From Pyxicephalus adspersus (lineage: Eukaryota > Chordata > Amphibia > Anura > Pyxicephalidae), in NCBI RefSeq assembly GCF_032062135.1, contig NC_092863.1, positions 14,845,502-14,909,501 of the forward strand: DNA of 64,000 bases, written 5' to 3'. Positions 1 through 12,569 of the stretch are shown here, one piece after another (position 1 is the stretch's first letter; each line of letters begins with the position of its first letter). Position numbers and translations under genes: made by a program. The notes under the pieces were generated by a model. It was not told the DNA's origin and did no database searches. It saw nothing but the letters and a program-made list of their open reading frames with translations.

Positions 1-988
1 GGGCAAGGAAAATCAGCAGTCTGATGAGCTCATCTCTCTGTTTTCTCATGCTCTCAGCATGCTGTTTCACAACTGCTTGGTACCTTTTGCTGCTTTTTTC
101 TCTATCAGATCTGCTGATCAGCAAACCAAAGCAAGTAATTTACATACAATGCTTGCATGACATTTTTTTTTTGCAACCTTTGCCTAAAGGTAAGAAACTT
201 ATTAGATTTCCTATTGATTTGACAGCAATAGAAGCTTTCCATAAAGTTAAAATCTAGGCAAATACAGAACCTAAATACACAGTTGTATGAGGGCTGTTTG
301 ACCTTCCAAAGGACTTGTATAACTGTGCAGACAGTAGTAAGATTTGCAGTCTTCCAAGGCAGCACAGCCAACTCTGTAATCTATTTTTTTTACTGCAATT
401 GAAGTGTATGCCAGGGCAAAATGAAAAAAAAAAACATGCAGTACAGCTCTGCAATACTTGCACATTCTGCTGTGTTTTACCCAACTTAGGGACCCTGCAA
501 GTACAGAACAATTACCCCTTGATCCAGCCCTGATGGGGTGACAACATATGACAACACATCATTGTGGACTGAGAGGGGTCAGCTCTACCCAGTGTCATTT
601 TCTAAACTGCTCAACCACATAGATCTCCAAAATATGAAGGTGGAGAAGGCCAAGCAACCCCCTCCGTAGGATATGACAGCGGTCATCTGTACAGGAGGAT
701 AGTAGGGACTGATATCATGTAAAATTCATGTGCTTACACTTGCTGCAATTGAAAATACTTTTAAAGTTTATAGCTGGGCAGGAACATATAACCCTGCTGG
801 GTAGGTTTGCAACTATATGAGATTGTCATGGTATGATAGTCATCTTATAAATATTTGAAGATGTCCCAATAAACAGTATTGTTTAATTATTATTCTGTTC
901 CTCTTAATGTAATGGAACCAGAAGAACATCTCATTCATTCTAGCCCATAATGTGCATATATGCCCATTCTTTTCAAGCAGGCCTGAGA

Positions 989-1043
989 GGGTGGCTACAC
1001 TAGGGCCCCAGGAAGACCTGGGAACCTGGGAATGTAGCCACCC
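989..1043. repeat. Short perfect inverted repeat (hairpin)
   Basis: The arm gggtggctaca at 989-999 is perfectly complementary to tgtagccaccc at 1033-1043, with a 33-nt GC-rich spacer that itself contains caggt/acctg-type complementarity. It lies in the intron of the integrin gene. It may be the end of a small foldback element; no target duplication was recognised. Confidence 0.55.
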
Positions 1044-1903
1044 ATAGGAGGAAATAACAATGACATACACTGCAAGATTGTGCTGCAATGACAAATAGGA
1101 TAGCAACCATAGAAGGACACAAAATATACTGCTGCAAGTTCAACAATTGGGGTTTAATAACACTTTGAATTGATAAGATAATTAATGTACAGTCCTGCAT
1201 ATTACGTTGATATAAATATGAAAGAAATTCAAAAGGGAGCTATAAAAAATACACAAAACTTCTTGGTTTAGAACACATTTCCCTGGTGTGTGTTAAGACT
1301 AAAGAACATTAAGTATGAGCACTGTGATTTCTCATACCTGGATGGGGGACGGCTGTGTCAATGTGTACTGTCATGCTACACTATTTGCACACCCCGCCCT
1401 GCAGGGATGTAAAACTTTCTTATCTGCAGGTGTGATGAACAAAGAAGGAAGGAAAGTTTGGCCTTTCAGTCACTCAGCAGATTGCTGCACCAGGGCCCCT
1501 CCCCAGCCAGGTCTGTGCAGAGCATTGCTATTTAACCCTCTCCCTACCGGAATAACTCATTCCCTCCTTTTCTCCAACATTACTTCCCTTCCTTTAAAAC
1601 AAAGACTTCACAAATTTCACTGACATAAACCTGTACAGAAAATCATATCCATTAACAGCTTCTTGACCATGCACAATTAATCTTTATTGTCTGCAACTCT
1701 TGAAGGACAAAGGCCTGCAGGGTGACCATGTTTACAGCAACACAACCCTATTTATCTGTCTTCTCCTTAACCTTTTACTAGTGATTTATATAACCCACAA
1801 AATCCACAACTGGTCTCCTTTGCAGAGATTTTTATTAAAGCATGTTACTTTTCTGAGCCTAGTTTTTCCCAACATGAAGCTAAGAACAAAAGTAGTAGGA
1901 GAA

Positions 1904-2046
1904 CTTAGAAAGTAAGTCTGGAACAGACCTCCAGAAGAGGTATTAACAATAAGTGAATGCTTGGCACAAACATAAAGTTAAAAAAGCAACACAGTATCAC
2001 AAAAAGATTTGATAGACTATTTCAGCCATCCTTCTTTGTTTCTATG
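1904..2046 (+). repeat. Interspersed repeat resembling a LINE 3' tail
   Basis: This segment ends in a run of the type ttctttgtttctatga, which resembles the 3' tails of CR1/L2-like elements I recall from frog genomes. There is no reverse-transcriptase coding sequence here. The class assignment is from memory of similar sequences, not from a search. Confidence 0.3.
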
Positions 2047-2444
2047 AAGCTGAATACACCCTATAGCCTTGACCATAGTTCATAGACATTCCACTGATTT
2101 TATATGAACCTTTGAAACAAAGTTATATATTCCAATCTCTAACCACATATAAAAGCAGAAGTGATAAAACACTTCCTATGTTGTGTAGGTCATGCTCTGA
2201 ATTAGTGGAGAAACATAAATAATGTTAGTCTATGTCTACCACTCGTAAAGGTTCCAAATTGTGAAATCTTATTTCATGGCCCGGTCTAATCTTCTTCCTC
2301 ATATATACAACATATAATTTATAAAACCCTTCAATGTTCCCAACAGATGGAAAAATCTCAGTTATGCTCCTCTCTATACCCTTACTTGAAAACTAACTTG
2401 AAAAAGTATACCAACATGTGTTCTTTATATTATTGATGCAAAAG

Positions 2445-2953
2445 TACATAATATGACCAGTTTCTGGACACCCAACCATCGCGCCTACATGAGATTGTTG
2501 GGTGTCCCAAGCCAAAACTATGGCTATTTGATAGGAATCCAATCTTTTATGGCTAAAAGGGCCTCCACTCTTTTGGGAGTGCTTTCTACCAGTTTATCTT
2601 AGCTGTAGGAATTTGAGCATGTTAATTACTGATGTTGGACGAGAAGCCCAGGCATGCAATAGGCATTCCAATTCATTCCAAAGCTACTCCATAGTGTTAA
2701 GGTCAGAAGTCTATGCAGGGCACTCAAGTTCCTCAACACAAAGCTCCTCAAACCATGTGTTTGTGGATCTGACTTTGTGTACAAACATGCTCATTCTAAA
2801 ACAGGAATGGCCTTCCTAAAAATGGTCTAAAAATGTCAGAAACAGAACCCCTTACTGGAAACACCTGAACTTAATAATTGGAAGGGATGTCATTATGGTC
2901 TAAGAGTGTGAATGCAATGATTAGGTGTCCACATTCTTTTGCTTTTTAGTGTA
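2445..2953 (-). mobile_element. Tc1/mariner-like transposon remnant, internally deleted
   Basis: The two ends are inverted repeats: the left end reads towards tctggacacccaacc and the right end reads ggtgtccacattcttttgct then agtgta. On the minus strand the middle keeps recognisable pieces of a Tc1-type transposase C-terminal region. These include an LNxxEQLWNELE-like block followed by SRPTSV and, further on, a QKSGG-like segment. Frames are broken by stops and indels. At about 0.5 kb it is far shorter than an autonomous Tc1 element (about 1.3-1.6 kb), so it is a dead copy. Very similar elements occur in teleosts and amphibians. Confidence 0.75.
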
Positions 2954-2973
2954 TAAAGTCAATGATGCCATAC

Positions 2974-3268
2974 GGTGGGCAGCATGGTGGCTCAGGGGTT
3001 AGCAATCTGGCCTTTGCATGAAGTTTGCAGGTTCTCCCCGTGTCTGCATGGGTTTCCTCCGGGTACTCCGGTTTATCCCAAAAACATGTATTTAGGTTAA
3101 TTTGCTTGCCCCTAAAATTGACCCTAGACTGCATTATTGACATATGACTATGGTAGGGACATTAGATTGTGAGCTCCTTTGAAGGACAGTTAGTGACACA
3201 GCTATGGATTTTGTACAGCGCTGCCTAATATGATAGCGCTATATAAATATTGTAAAATAATAATAAAT
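2974..3268 (+). mobile_element. tRNA-derived SINE, copy 1 (B-box region deleted)
   Basis: It begins gcagcatggtggctcagggg, an A-box-like tRNA head, and runs through the family body (ggttctccccgtgtctgcatgg, gggacattagattgtgagct). It ends in a tail of the form tacagcgctgcctaatatga, then ctatataaatattg and an AAT-rich repeat. The segment that should hold the B box is missing compared with the copy at 20.4 kb. It sits directly beside the Tc1 remnant. Confidence 0.8.
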
Positions 3269-4454
3269 ATGGTAGGAATTCTTATAATTCCTCAGGTGTA
3301 CAGGTAGATCTACATTTCTCCGGAGACCCCCCCTGCACTACCCGCATAGAAACTCATGTTGATGCCCTTCATTCATTATAACTTTGGTTGGAATAGGGAA
3401 GTTTTAATATATTTATTAATTTATGTATATGTATGAGTATTATTATTATATGTATAAGTAGTATAATATTATAAACTGTATATATCTGTGTCACCATTAG
3501 AGGAATAACCTGACCTTGAGACATGCCTGGAAGTAATTACACATATCCCCACAATAAAGAGAAATTCCATTTTTTGGCAGTTATCACCAGAACAGAATCC
3601 GCCATTAGAATGTATCTTTTTCTTATGTATAATATTGGATTTATTCTCTTTCTCTAATTTGGCAAATGATGGGCAGGCACGAGCATATATCAGGTGAAGT
3701 GGTGCAGTGTCAGTGGTGAATCATTTCTTGTTTAGGATTAGTAGAAAATGAGTAATCAGTCCACTCCCTTCTCCCCCATCAACGTTTCAAATGGCAAAAG
3801 CTAAAAATGAATTTTACACAAGGCCTTCCATCAATAAGGCTAGCTATGGCAGCATTATAATTGTGGTTTTGTATGTGCTCTGTTGACAGCTCCACTTTAT
3901 CATGCATTTGCTAATCTAACTGTTAAGGCATGTCTTCCCATGCCCCCGGGTATACAGGTACATGTGCCAATGCCTTACCAGCTGATTCACCTTGCCTATG
4001 CTGAAAATTGTGCCGCATGCAATCTGTGTTCTGACCACAATTGCCCCAGGCCTACAGATAAAGTGCAAACATTTATATCTCCATAAATATCACTTCTGAC
4101 AATATTGCCAACACATCAGATGTTTTGGAACTTTACACAATCATTTTAATAACATTTTAACCACATGGAAAATAACAGCATGATAAATTTTGTAAAATGT
4201 TGCCAATTCTAAAGATTTTTTTTAAAAAACCCATCTACCTGCCACATCCCTAACCTTGTCTGATGTATATTGGTCTATGGAGGGAAGTTGCATGGGAGGC
4301 CTGTGTAGAGGTGGGGTATTTATTTTATATTATGAATTTTTCTATTTTCTTTTATCTTATATCTTATTTTATATTAATAACAAAAACTATGGCAAAAATA
4401 AAAAGTATTTAACTGATATTTATAAAGACCCTCACCCATCTCTGCTAGGGTTTT

Positions 4455-5395
4455 CCTTTACAGGTTCCCCTGCCCATGCACCATAGCTTTATAGGTACTT
4501 TGCCCACATCACAATGCTGTACAGGTACCTTGCCCAGGTGCCATTCTTTTTTGAGATCATTCCCATTACTTATAGCTGTACAGGTACCCTGGCAATGTGC
4601 CATAGGTATACAGTAATCCTGCCCATGTGCTGTACTTTTATTGGCAATGCCACATAGCTGTATAGGTACCCTGCTAATATCCCATAGCTGTACAAGCCCT
4701 ATGTCCTGGTCTTACAGTTCTTTAGGTACCCTGCCCATGTCCTATAGCTCTACAGGTACCCCGCCCATGTGTCTCAAAACTGTTCAGGTACCCTGCAGGC
4801 TGCAAAGGTAGTAAGCACTTGTGGCAAAGCTCCACAGGTATCCGGCCCATATCCAAAGCCCTGCCTATGAATGATAGCTCTATAGTCACCATGCACATGC
4901 ACCATTGTTTTTATGGTACTCTGAGTACGTGCCATAGCTGTATAGATTTGTCCCATGTCCTATTGTTGTCCAGGTACTCAAATGTACCCATGTGCAATAA
5001 CTTCATAGGTATTGTGCCCATGTCCCATAGCTTCCTAGGTATTGTGCCCATGTCCCATAGCTTCCTAGGTATTGTGCCCATGTCTCATAACTTAATTGGT
5101 GCTCTGCCCATGTCCTATAACTTCATATGTATTGTGCCCATGACCTATAAATTCATAAGTACTCTGCCCATGTCCCATAGCTTCATAGGTACTCTGCCCA
5201 TGTCCCATAACTTAATATGTACTGTGCCCATGTCCCATAGCTTCCTAGGTATTGTGCCCATGTCCCATTACTTCATAGGTATTGTGCCCATGTTCCATAG
5301 CTTCCTAGGTACTGTGCCCATGCCAGATAAGTGTACAGCTATTGTGCCCATGTCCTGCAGCTCTACAGTCCATGTGCCATGACAGGTACCCTGCT
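4455..5395 (+). repeat. 30-bp minisatellite in ITGA3 intron 1
   Basis: From about 5005 to 5360 the sequence is a clean head-to-tail array of a 30-bp unit built around cttcctaggtattgtgccca followed by tgtcccatag. Upstream, from about 4455, the same unit is visible but degraded (tacaggtaccctgcccatg variants), so the array has an old and a young end. Because 30 is a multiple of three, one plus-strand frame stays open from 4819 to 5382 and would read as decapeptides of the type SFLGIVPMSH. I regard this as a repeat artefact, not a gene. Confidence 0.9.
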
Positions 5396-5513
5396 CATGC
5401 CTACACAGGTGTCCTACCCATCCATACAGGTACTCCTGCCACCCCTTCATACAGAACCAATGCCCCCTGCCCCGCCCCCATAATACCCCCCTTGGGGTGT
5501 TCGGGGTACTTAC

Positions 5514-5671
5514 AGGTATCTCTGCTGCCCTTCGCTCTGCTGGTGCATGGTGACAGAGAAGCCGAACATGCCCCCCGGTGCCCCCGCCTGCTTGATGACT
5601 GGCACCTGGGTGTCCACATTGAACCCGGAGCAGCCCAGGCAGAGTGCCAGAAGGAGAATCCCCGGAATCAT
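5514..5671 (-). CDS. itga3: Integrin alpha-3 precursor, first coding exon (partial gene)
   Basis: Integrin alpha-3 pairs with integrin beta-1 at the plasma membrane as a laminin receptor of epithelia. This exon encodes a start methionine at 5671 and a short hydrophobic signal peptide (MIPGILLLALCLGCSG). The mature N terminus FNVDTQ follows, then VIKQAGAPGGMFGFSV and a segment ending QQRYL. FNxDT, the G-x-PG-x-(L/M)FG(F/Y)SV block and the QQRYL end are typical of the alpha-3/6/7 group; the VIKQAG and GQQRYL parts point to alpha-3. The exon stops at a consensus donor (CT then GTAAGT), splitting the last codon after two bases. This ATG is the first in frame. The remaining exons lie off the left edge. 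The position next to Dlx3/Dlx4 matches the human ITGA3-DLX3-DLX4 order and supports the call. Confidence 0.9.
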
Positions 5672-6140
5672 TCCTTGTCCTTCTCTTCTGTCCTTGGTGC
5701 TGATCGGCTGTACACACACACACCGACCTCCTGTCTGTGCGATCTCCTGCTGATCCCAATCTCACTTGTCCTAATGATTGTATGCCGGCTGTGCCATGGA
5801 TGCCAGGCTGCAGGTGCTGCTCCTAGGACGGTATGGGACCTGTATGATCGCTCTCTCCTCCCTCTGTCCCTATTGTCAGTCCCTCCTACTCAGCATTCCC
5901 TGCCTGTCCCACCCACAGCACTGGCTGCCCCTCTCCTTCCTTCCCTCTGCCCTCCACACAAGTTCACCTCCTGTGCCAGCCTCTGCCAGCCTTTTCCCTT
6001 TTCTTCCGGTGAACTTTCTCCCTTACACCCGGTACAGATCCCTACAGATCCCCTTAAAGGGGCCGCCTGCCCCTGCACCTGCCTGTGCTGGGAGCCAAGG
6101 GAAGGGAGGGGAAGGTGGGGAGGAAGGGAGGGGGAAAGAG
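5672..6140 (-). promoter_or_regulatory. itga3: ITGA3 5' leader and GC-rich promoter region
   Basis: Immediately upstream of the integrin start codon the minus strand holds a (TG)n run (5711-5722, read as CA on the plus strand) and then a GC-rich stretch to about 6140. This stretch is pyrimidine-rich on the plus strand to about 6010. No TATA box is evident. A G-rich tract at 6099-6134 (listed separately) closes the region. Composition and position suggest a TATA-less promoter; the transcription start cannot be fixed from sequence alone. Confidence 0.5.
6099..6134 (+). promoter_or_regulatory. Potential G-quadruplex tract upstream of ITGA3
   Basis: Six runs of three or more G occur within 36 bases (6099-6101, 6104-6106, 6108-6111, 6117-6120, 6126-6128, 6130-6134), separated by one to five bases. 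This satisfies the usual G3+N1-7 rule for intramolecular G-quadruplexes on the plus strand, the template strand of the integrin gene. It lies about 430 bp upstream of the start codon. Confidence 0.6.
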
Positions 6141-9100
6141 TCCAACTTTCTCACACTGCTTGCTGAAAAGTAGCACTGCACAAATACCTCTCACACCAAT
6201 CCTCCAATATAAACCTCCACACAACCTCTACAATAAACCCTGGCTGGCTAAATGCACAGCATGCAGAATGTTATTGGATCAGGCTGATGTTCTGGTGCTG
6301 TGTTAAAGGCCAAGTGCCCACTGATTTACCAACATGCAGGGTAGAAGGGTTGGCAAACCTTGGGCACATTTTTTTTTTCAGATCTATCCCATCTACACAC
6401 ATTCCAACAATGGCTGCCTGGCACTTTTCGGGGTGGGTTTCATGATGGTGGCAACAGTTTTTTTTTATTCTTGCTTATTGTATATCAAAACAGCCACTTG
6501 TATTCTCCATTGCACATGTGATGGGATGACAACACAGGAGGACAGGGAAAAGCATTGTCACCCAATAAATACCAGGGGGCAGCTAGACATGGAGCTAAAG
6601 AGGAAGAACGCCAAGTGCTATTTTAATGCCAAGGTGCAGATTAAAAAATGTTAAAAATAACTTTTGAAATTACAATACTATGCTGAAGTTTATTCATGTC
6701 TCTGGTTCCTCTTTTCCCCCCTCATGGACATCCAAATGAATTTTTTTAACCTTTTCTTTTATTCCATATCTTATTTTGGAAACTCTAATGTAATCACTAG
6801 GTTTGTGTGCTCCATAATACAGGAAGATCAAGGCTGGCGGGGGGAACAAACAGAGTGACCCCCATAACCCTGCCGGAGTTCTCCTTCCTAGAGCCTCCGC
6901 CTTGTTGCGTGCACTGGACTGGTTCTTAGGATCTAGAAGTTATTATTATTATTATCAGTCCCTACTTCTCAATTATTTTCTGTAGTGACATCTAAAAGGA
7001 ACCATGGCACTCAATAGGGGACGCACTGTGGCACATGTATCTATGCAAGAGATAAATGTTCTCTGTTACTGCTTCTTCTTTTACTGGGAAGCCTGTATAA
7101 AACCGTCCTCTGGTGCCATTCCCTGGCTTGCTCCATCAAATGGCTGTAGAAAAGAGAACCAAACCACTTTGTGAAAGAATCCACAACTATTTTTTTCACA
7201 GCAACAAATACAGCCAACCCGTTTCAGGGGAATATGTCTAGCTATAGAGACAGAACAGTGCACCAGGAAACCAACACTCCTTACCTTTCCGGCTCCACTT
7301 TCCCAATCTGTGTTGTTGCCCTGGTTGTAGTTATGGACATCTGGCATTAAAGGGGTTTGCTAGTACCCCGGACCATTACAATGTATTTTAGCTCCGAAGC
7401 TGAATGGAGCAAATTAGATAGAACCCCCTCTGCCCTGCAAGACAATGGCATAGATTTTAGGTGCTCCCTCTTTTCCTGTAGTGTCCAAAGCAGCCAACTT
7501 TACCACCTTTTTAACTTTTACCTTTGACTACCCCTTGACCTGGCTCTGCTAGTACCCACTGTGAGCTGGGCTTAGTATTAGCAATGGATCTGTGTATTCC
7601 AGGGGAAGATGGAGATTAAGGAAAGAACCAAGGGCTGGCCTTGATACAGCATAGATGATGTTTTCATTATTTGTTTGGTTTTTAATACATCAATATATTA
7701 AGCCATTGTATACACACAGTCCATTTATTCAGTGTGCATTATTCAGCTGGCCAATATATTACCTTTCCTGTTGTTTGAGAGCGCTTTTACCTCTCCAGCC
7801 CCTCTCTGGCATAAAAGCATTAGAAGCTGGTTCCTGTATGACTCTGCAGCAATCAGATGTAAATTGATCGAGTAGAGAGAGAGGGGGAGAGAACTGTGCT
7901 TTATTAAGGAAAGAGCAAAAGGGATTCATGAAATCTGTTTGTTGCAGATTTGGCTGGCAAAAATTTGATCAAGTAGAAGCATTTTGTTGTCTATCATATT
8001 TCACAAAAAAGCCTTCATCCGCCTATAAAATCTGATTGTACACCTTTCGGTGGTCATATACTAGGTAATATTTTAAATGATTAGGCAAAATATCATAATA
8101 TTCAAAGGCTTTGTTTTAATCTTTTCTATTCATTTTTAAATACAATGTTGATCAAAAATAAATCAATATTTTTTTTGTTTTTTTGGGGGGCATGTTGATT
8201 TTCATTATTAGTTTTTATTTTTCAATAGAGATCAAGTAGATGGTACATTGAATTATACAAAATCACATGAGGTCCATTAATAAAGCAATGAAGCTGACAT
8301 TCACAACATTCTCTGGCGGAGAATCAATCACTTGCATTGAAATACATGAACTTAGAAAATTCTACCCCAGAGAATGTTTGATGAAAGCCAGATTTACTAC
8401 TTTAAAAACCGATCCCATAGTGCATGACTAGAATTCATTTTACGGCAACTCGAAGCCACTACTTCCTTAGGTATTAATTGAATGGAGTGTTTGATAACTT
8501 CTTATATGTTGTTAAGTGTAATGTAACTTTGATTGTATAATCTGGCTGTGGGTTTTAAAGGAAGGACACAGAAGTGAGAAAACTTTCAAGCTAATCTAGC
8601 CAGGATTATATTGTTGCACTGCATAGGTGCACTTGGGTGCTATTATTTATAAATGGCACCCCATTGTGCTAGGACAACACACCTGCACTACAGCACACCC
8701 CAATGCAATGATGCCATGAATGGCATGCCAAAAAATAAAGATGCCCATGTATAAGTGGTATACATTAACCTACTGCACAAGTGTTCATACGGACAGCAAC
8801 AGGACCACCTTGAAAAACAACTGGGAGTGAAAACTTATTAAATTGAATAAATTGCCAAACACATATCTAGTAGGATGGCCTCTTGTGTTACTTGTATTAC
8901 ATATATGCTGATAAACCCAAAGAAATTTGTGAAATCCAATTATGTTTTGTTTCTGCAAAAGAAAAACAATGGCTAAAACTAAAATTTCTGTATAAGAGAT
9001 TTAAATCCTACATGCTGTTGACTTGCAGCCTGTTAATAGTCAGTATTGTGTCATTGCTACAGATATCCCCAGACTTTAAATACTGTGAAAGCCTTGATAC

Positions 9101-9754
9101 CAAATAGATAAAAGAGATAAGGGGTTTAAATTCTGAAGTACTTAAATACTAAAGTAAACTTATTCAACACCCTCATTACCATCCCCCTGCAAGACTCTCA
9201 ACATTCCAGAGGTGCAGTGCATGTTGGGAGTTGTAGTTGGAGTGAGTCACTAAGAAGCAACAGGTATTTGGGAAACAGATTTTTCTAGCATTTAAACAAA
9301 TTGCAGTAAGATCATTTTCTTTAGTAACTTTTTATTTTAGTAGAGTTGGCATTTTAAAGTGACCTTTGTCAACACTACCTTATGAAGAAAGCATCTTTGT
9401 ATATACTCTAGTTTTAAACGTTTTTAAAAAATCGCCTTATCTCCCTGCCATTCCTGGATCCAACACTGCTGGTCATCTTCCAGAAACTGGAGTTTTGCGT
9501 TAAAGCTAATATTGTTATTAAAGCCCCACCATAAGTGCTACACTTTTAGGATATTACTTACCTTGCTGTCGGTTCCTTGGATCTTTAGAGGTTGGCCCAT
9601 TCCAGCAATGCCTAGCGTTTGCTATAAAACATCAATGGCAGCTACACTACTTATTGTGCACACATGTGGCCCCATGTTTTTGGATGAGCCATACTCCACT
9701 GGATGAATAGGGCTGCATAATGCACAATAGTGTAAGGAACTGATGGGTATGCGT

Positions 9755-9930
9755 GGCATAGGGCAAGGCTACACAATGAATGTGGCTAGATTGGAGAGGA
9801 AGGTAAGTTATTTTACCAGGCAGGTTACATTTAAGGATAAGAACTGTGCGGCATTAGGCAAGGCTGCCTGCTGAATGTTGCTGAATTGGAGAGGAAGGTA
9901 ATTTATTTTACCAGACAGGTTACATTTAGG
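9755..9930. repeat. 95-bp tandem duplication
   Basis: A unit starting ggcatagggcaaggct at 9755 is repeated at 9850 (ggcattaggcaaggct). Both copies contain attggagaggaaggtaa, then ttattttaccag and caggttacattta. The copies differ by scattered substitutions and a small indel. It is non-coding, and probably part of an interspersed repeat that was locally duplicated. Confidence 0.7.
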
Positions 9931-12270
9931 GCATGACAAATTTACTAATGATTTCATCATTGAACAGCCAACTCTGTGAATTGTATTTGTGCAAATGAAT
10001 CTTCATCCGTGAAGCAGTTGTTAAAAAAGTTTGGTCATTTAAACCCTGGTCTGATTTGTTGGGACATACAGAAAAGCAACAGTTAAATATCCAAAATGAA
10101 TTTGTCCCTACACAATTCTGTTCGTAAGCCTTGATGCATATCCTGCACGTGTAAAATAAGTTGCCTGGGGCACAGCTGGCATTCTCTCTGTATGAGCTAA
10201 GATAAGCAGGCCTGGATTTGTGGCTAGGCCTCATAGACTTTGGCTTGGGGCAGCACTGTTTCATAACCGGTACGCGGTACGCTTGTGCCATCCTGCAGCA
10301 AAATTAAACAAATTTGGACATGAAGCAGTTTACTCATTAGAAGAAATACACAGCTGAATTCTTGTGCATCTTGTGGAATTTGATCAAAAAATATTTCTCA
10401 GCAGTGGGTTAGTGACCCCTTGGTTTTATGATGTTCCCTGTGCCACCTGGACACTCACGACCAAATCTTTCTATACTATCATGGTATTATTGTACAAACC
10501 AGTTGGCCAAGGACATCTCTTCTCGTTGACAAGTTTGGGTGGTCAGAGTTGGCCTATCCTAGGCAATGATGGTTTGAATTTATCCAGTGGTGTAGGTACA
10601 CAGCTAGCAGAAGTTGCAATTGCATCTCCAATAGTTTGAGGGCCTTTTCAGTTTAATGGAGAGGTAATTATTTTTTACAAAACCGAGGGGATTAGAGGAG
10701 CTGAAGGGTGGTCTTAGATTATGGTCTGTAGATTCTACAGTTTGTTATCTGCAGGGTAAGAACTAAAATCATAGGATCTAAAGTAAAATCAGCAGCCAAC
10801 TGATCATTGCCTTTTGGAATTTTAGCACTTACACCTTTGCCTCTCCAACTCTCATTTGTTTAGTCAGGCTCTTAGGAGTATTGGCTTTCTTATCAACCCA
10901 TATAGCTCTTATTTTATGTACACATGTCAGATGATACGAACCGGTGTGCTCCTCTCTATGAAAGTCCATGGGCTCCTTTATATGACACTGCATTTTATAA
11001 TACACGGACTAAGGTTCACACAGACTAATACACAGGCTGGGGGTACCTGCATGGTTTTCCTAGGTTGAAGAAAGGGTTACACCTCCTGGCTTCCCTACCC
11101 TTCCACCTTTGTAGTTAGCAGACAGCAAGACAAATTCCTTCCTCTCACAGGAGATCATATTTCTCAGGAGGACTTTGATTTATTGAGAAATGCTTTATGA
11201 TTTTCAGATATCCCTGCTCTGCAGTGTGCGCTCAGGTTTACCTACCCCATCACACATATAATTTCACCAGCACAGCAGTAATGGATGAGAGTCTGTATGA
11301 ATGTATGGATGAGAGTCTGTATGAATGTATGAATGATTCTGTATGAAGCTCACCAAACATAATTACTGGTTGTCTCATAACCGCAGAATGAGAGACAAGT
11401 GAAATCTCTGGAGGAGAAAAGTTATTTTCATTCCAAATCTTTGACATACACCCACCCCAGTCATTTGGGTTGATCCCAGGCTTCAATAGAGGAGTAGGAG
11501 ACTTGTCCTGCCCTGGGCACATGTGCACAATGATAGTCCTTTATTTAGCCCTACCCCCATTCCTAAGTATATCGCACAATTACTACTAAGAATTTTAAAA
11601 CAGGGGCATGCAAAGGCAATTAGCACGCTATTTGATTTTTTTTTTTAAACTTTGGATTTCATTTTATCAATAAAAAGTCACTAGTTTTTATTTGTTGAGC
11701 AGTAGAGATGTATTTAGCCATCTATGTGGATCCCAGCTTTGCCGTATGTCCTTGACCAACATGGGAGCTATGTCCAAGCTTCTAGCTGATTTTATTCTGA
11801 GCATTTGCAGAACCAAATATTCTCTCTGCACCATCATAAGGAATTTCTGGGTGCCCGAGTCCAGTGAACATGTTCCAGCATTGCCATATTGGATGAAGAA
11901 GAAGTACCTAGAGGCTGAAGAAGCAGCACCAGATAGAAAGAAGGTAAGTATAAGCCTCTGCAGAGACTGGCATTAAAGAGAACCTTCTGTTGCCCTGTTC
12001 CTAATCCTATCCTAATCCTAATCATGGCTTACTTGAACTATTCACCACCTGAATTATTAAATACTTAAATAATCAGTAAAATATATTCCACTTGCACCCT
12101 GTGGACAGTGAAGGAGCTGGCAGCAGACTGATGAGATCATTTCTATGTCTCTCTAACCTCTCCTTCTATCAACATGTTTGCACATGACCACTGGAGCAAA
12201 AATGTTGGTCCTTGTGCTGCTTTATTCTTTCTTAGCCTGATCACTGCTGTACAAGGAATAACATAGTATT

Positions 12271-12313
12271 GATTGGCGCTATATAAATCCTGTTTAATAA
12301 TAATAATAATAAT
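12271..12313 (+). repeat. Repeat-end fragment with AAT microsatellite
   Basis: The fragment gcgctatataaatcctgttt followed by an AAT run is the terminal part of the same interspersed family seen complete (in the opposite orientation) at 21.06 kb. Only the end is present. Confidence 0.6.
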
Positions 12314-12569
12314 TCTCCCTGGGTATTTATGAACCAACTGTAATACCATGAGTGGTGCTACAGGAAGCTTTCTAAATCATCAAGCATTATCCATCAGGAT
12401 TTCATACACAGGAGGAAATCTACCAACAATATTGAAATGTTCACCCAGTTCTGAAATTTATGGCAAGGTTGAGGAACATTTGGATGCTGGGAACACACTA
12501 CATGATTTTCTCAATCAGTACTATGATCATATTTATTATAAAATTGTATATATATAAAATTGTATATAT

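Larger units (their letters stand above)
1..5513 (-). other. ITGA3 intron 1 (5' part, continues beyond the window)
   Basis: This is the stretch downstream (on the minus strand) of the integrin exon 1 donor at 5513-5512. I found no exon resembling the next part of an integrin beta-propeller on the minus strand between 1 and 5513, so intron 1 is at least 5.5 kb and exon 2 lies outside. The intron holds a small perfect inverted repeat near 1 kb, a LINE-tail-like repeat at 1.9 kb, a Tc1 remnant, a tRNA-type SINE and a 30-bp minisatellite, each listed separately. The rest is unremarkable AT-rich DNA. Confidence 0.75.

Noticed and set aside
4819..5382. 187-codon ORF of decapeptide repeats
   Set aside because: It follows exactly a 30-bp minisatellite, lies in an intron on the opposite strand, and shows no domain or start context. 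It is open only because the repeat unit is a multiple of three.
5268..5765. 165-codon minus-strand ORF across the integrin exon
   Set aside because: It is a different frame from the one encoding the signal peptide and FNVDT mature start, and it runs through the splice donor into the intron.
5342..6166. 274-codon plus-strand ORF
   Set aside because: It is antisense to integrin exon 1 and its GC-rich promoter. Pro/Cys-rich composition reflects base composition, with no recognisable domain.
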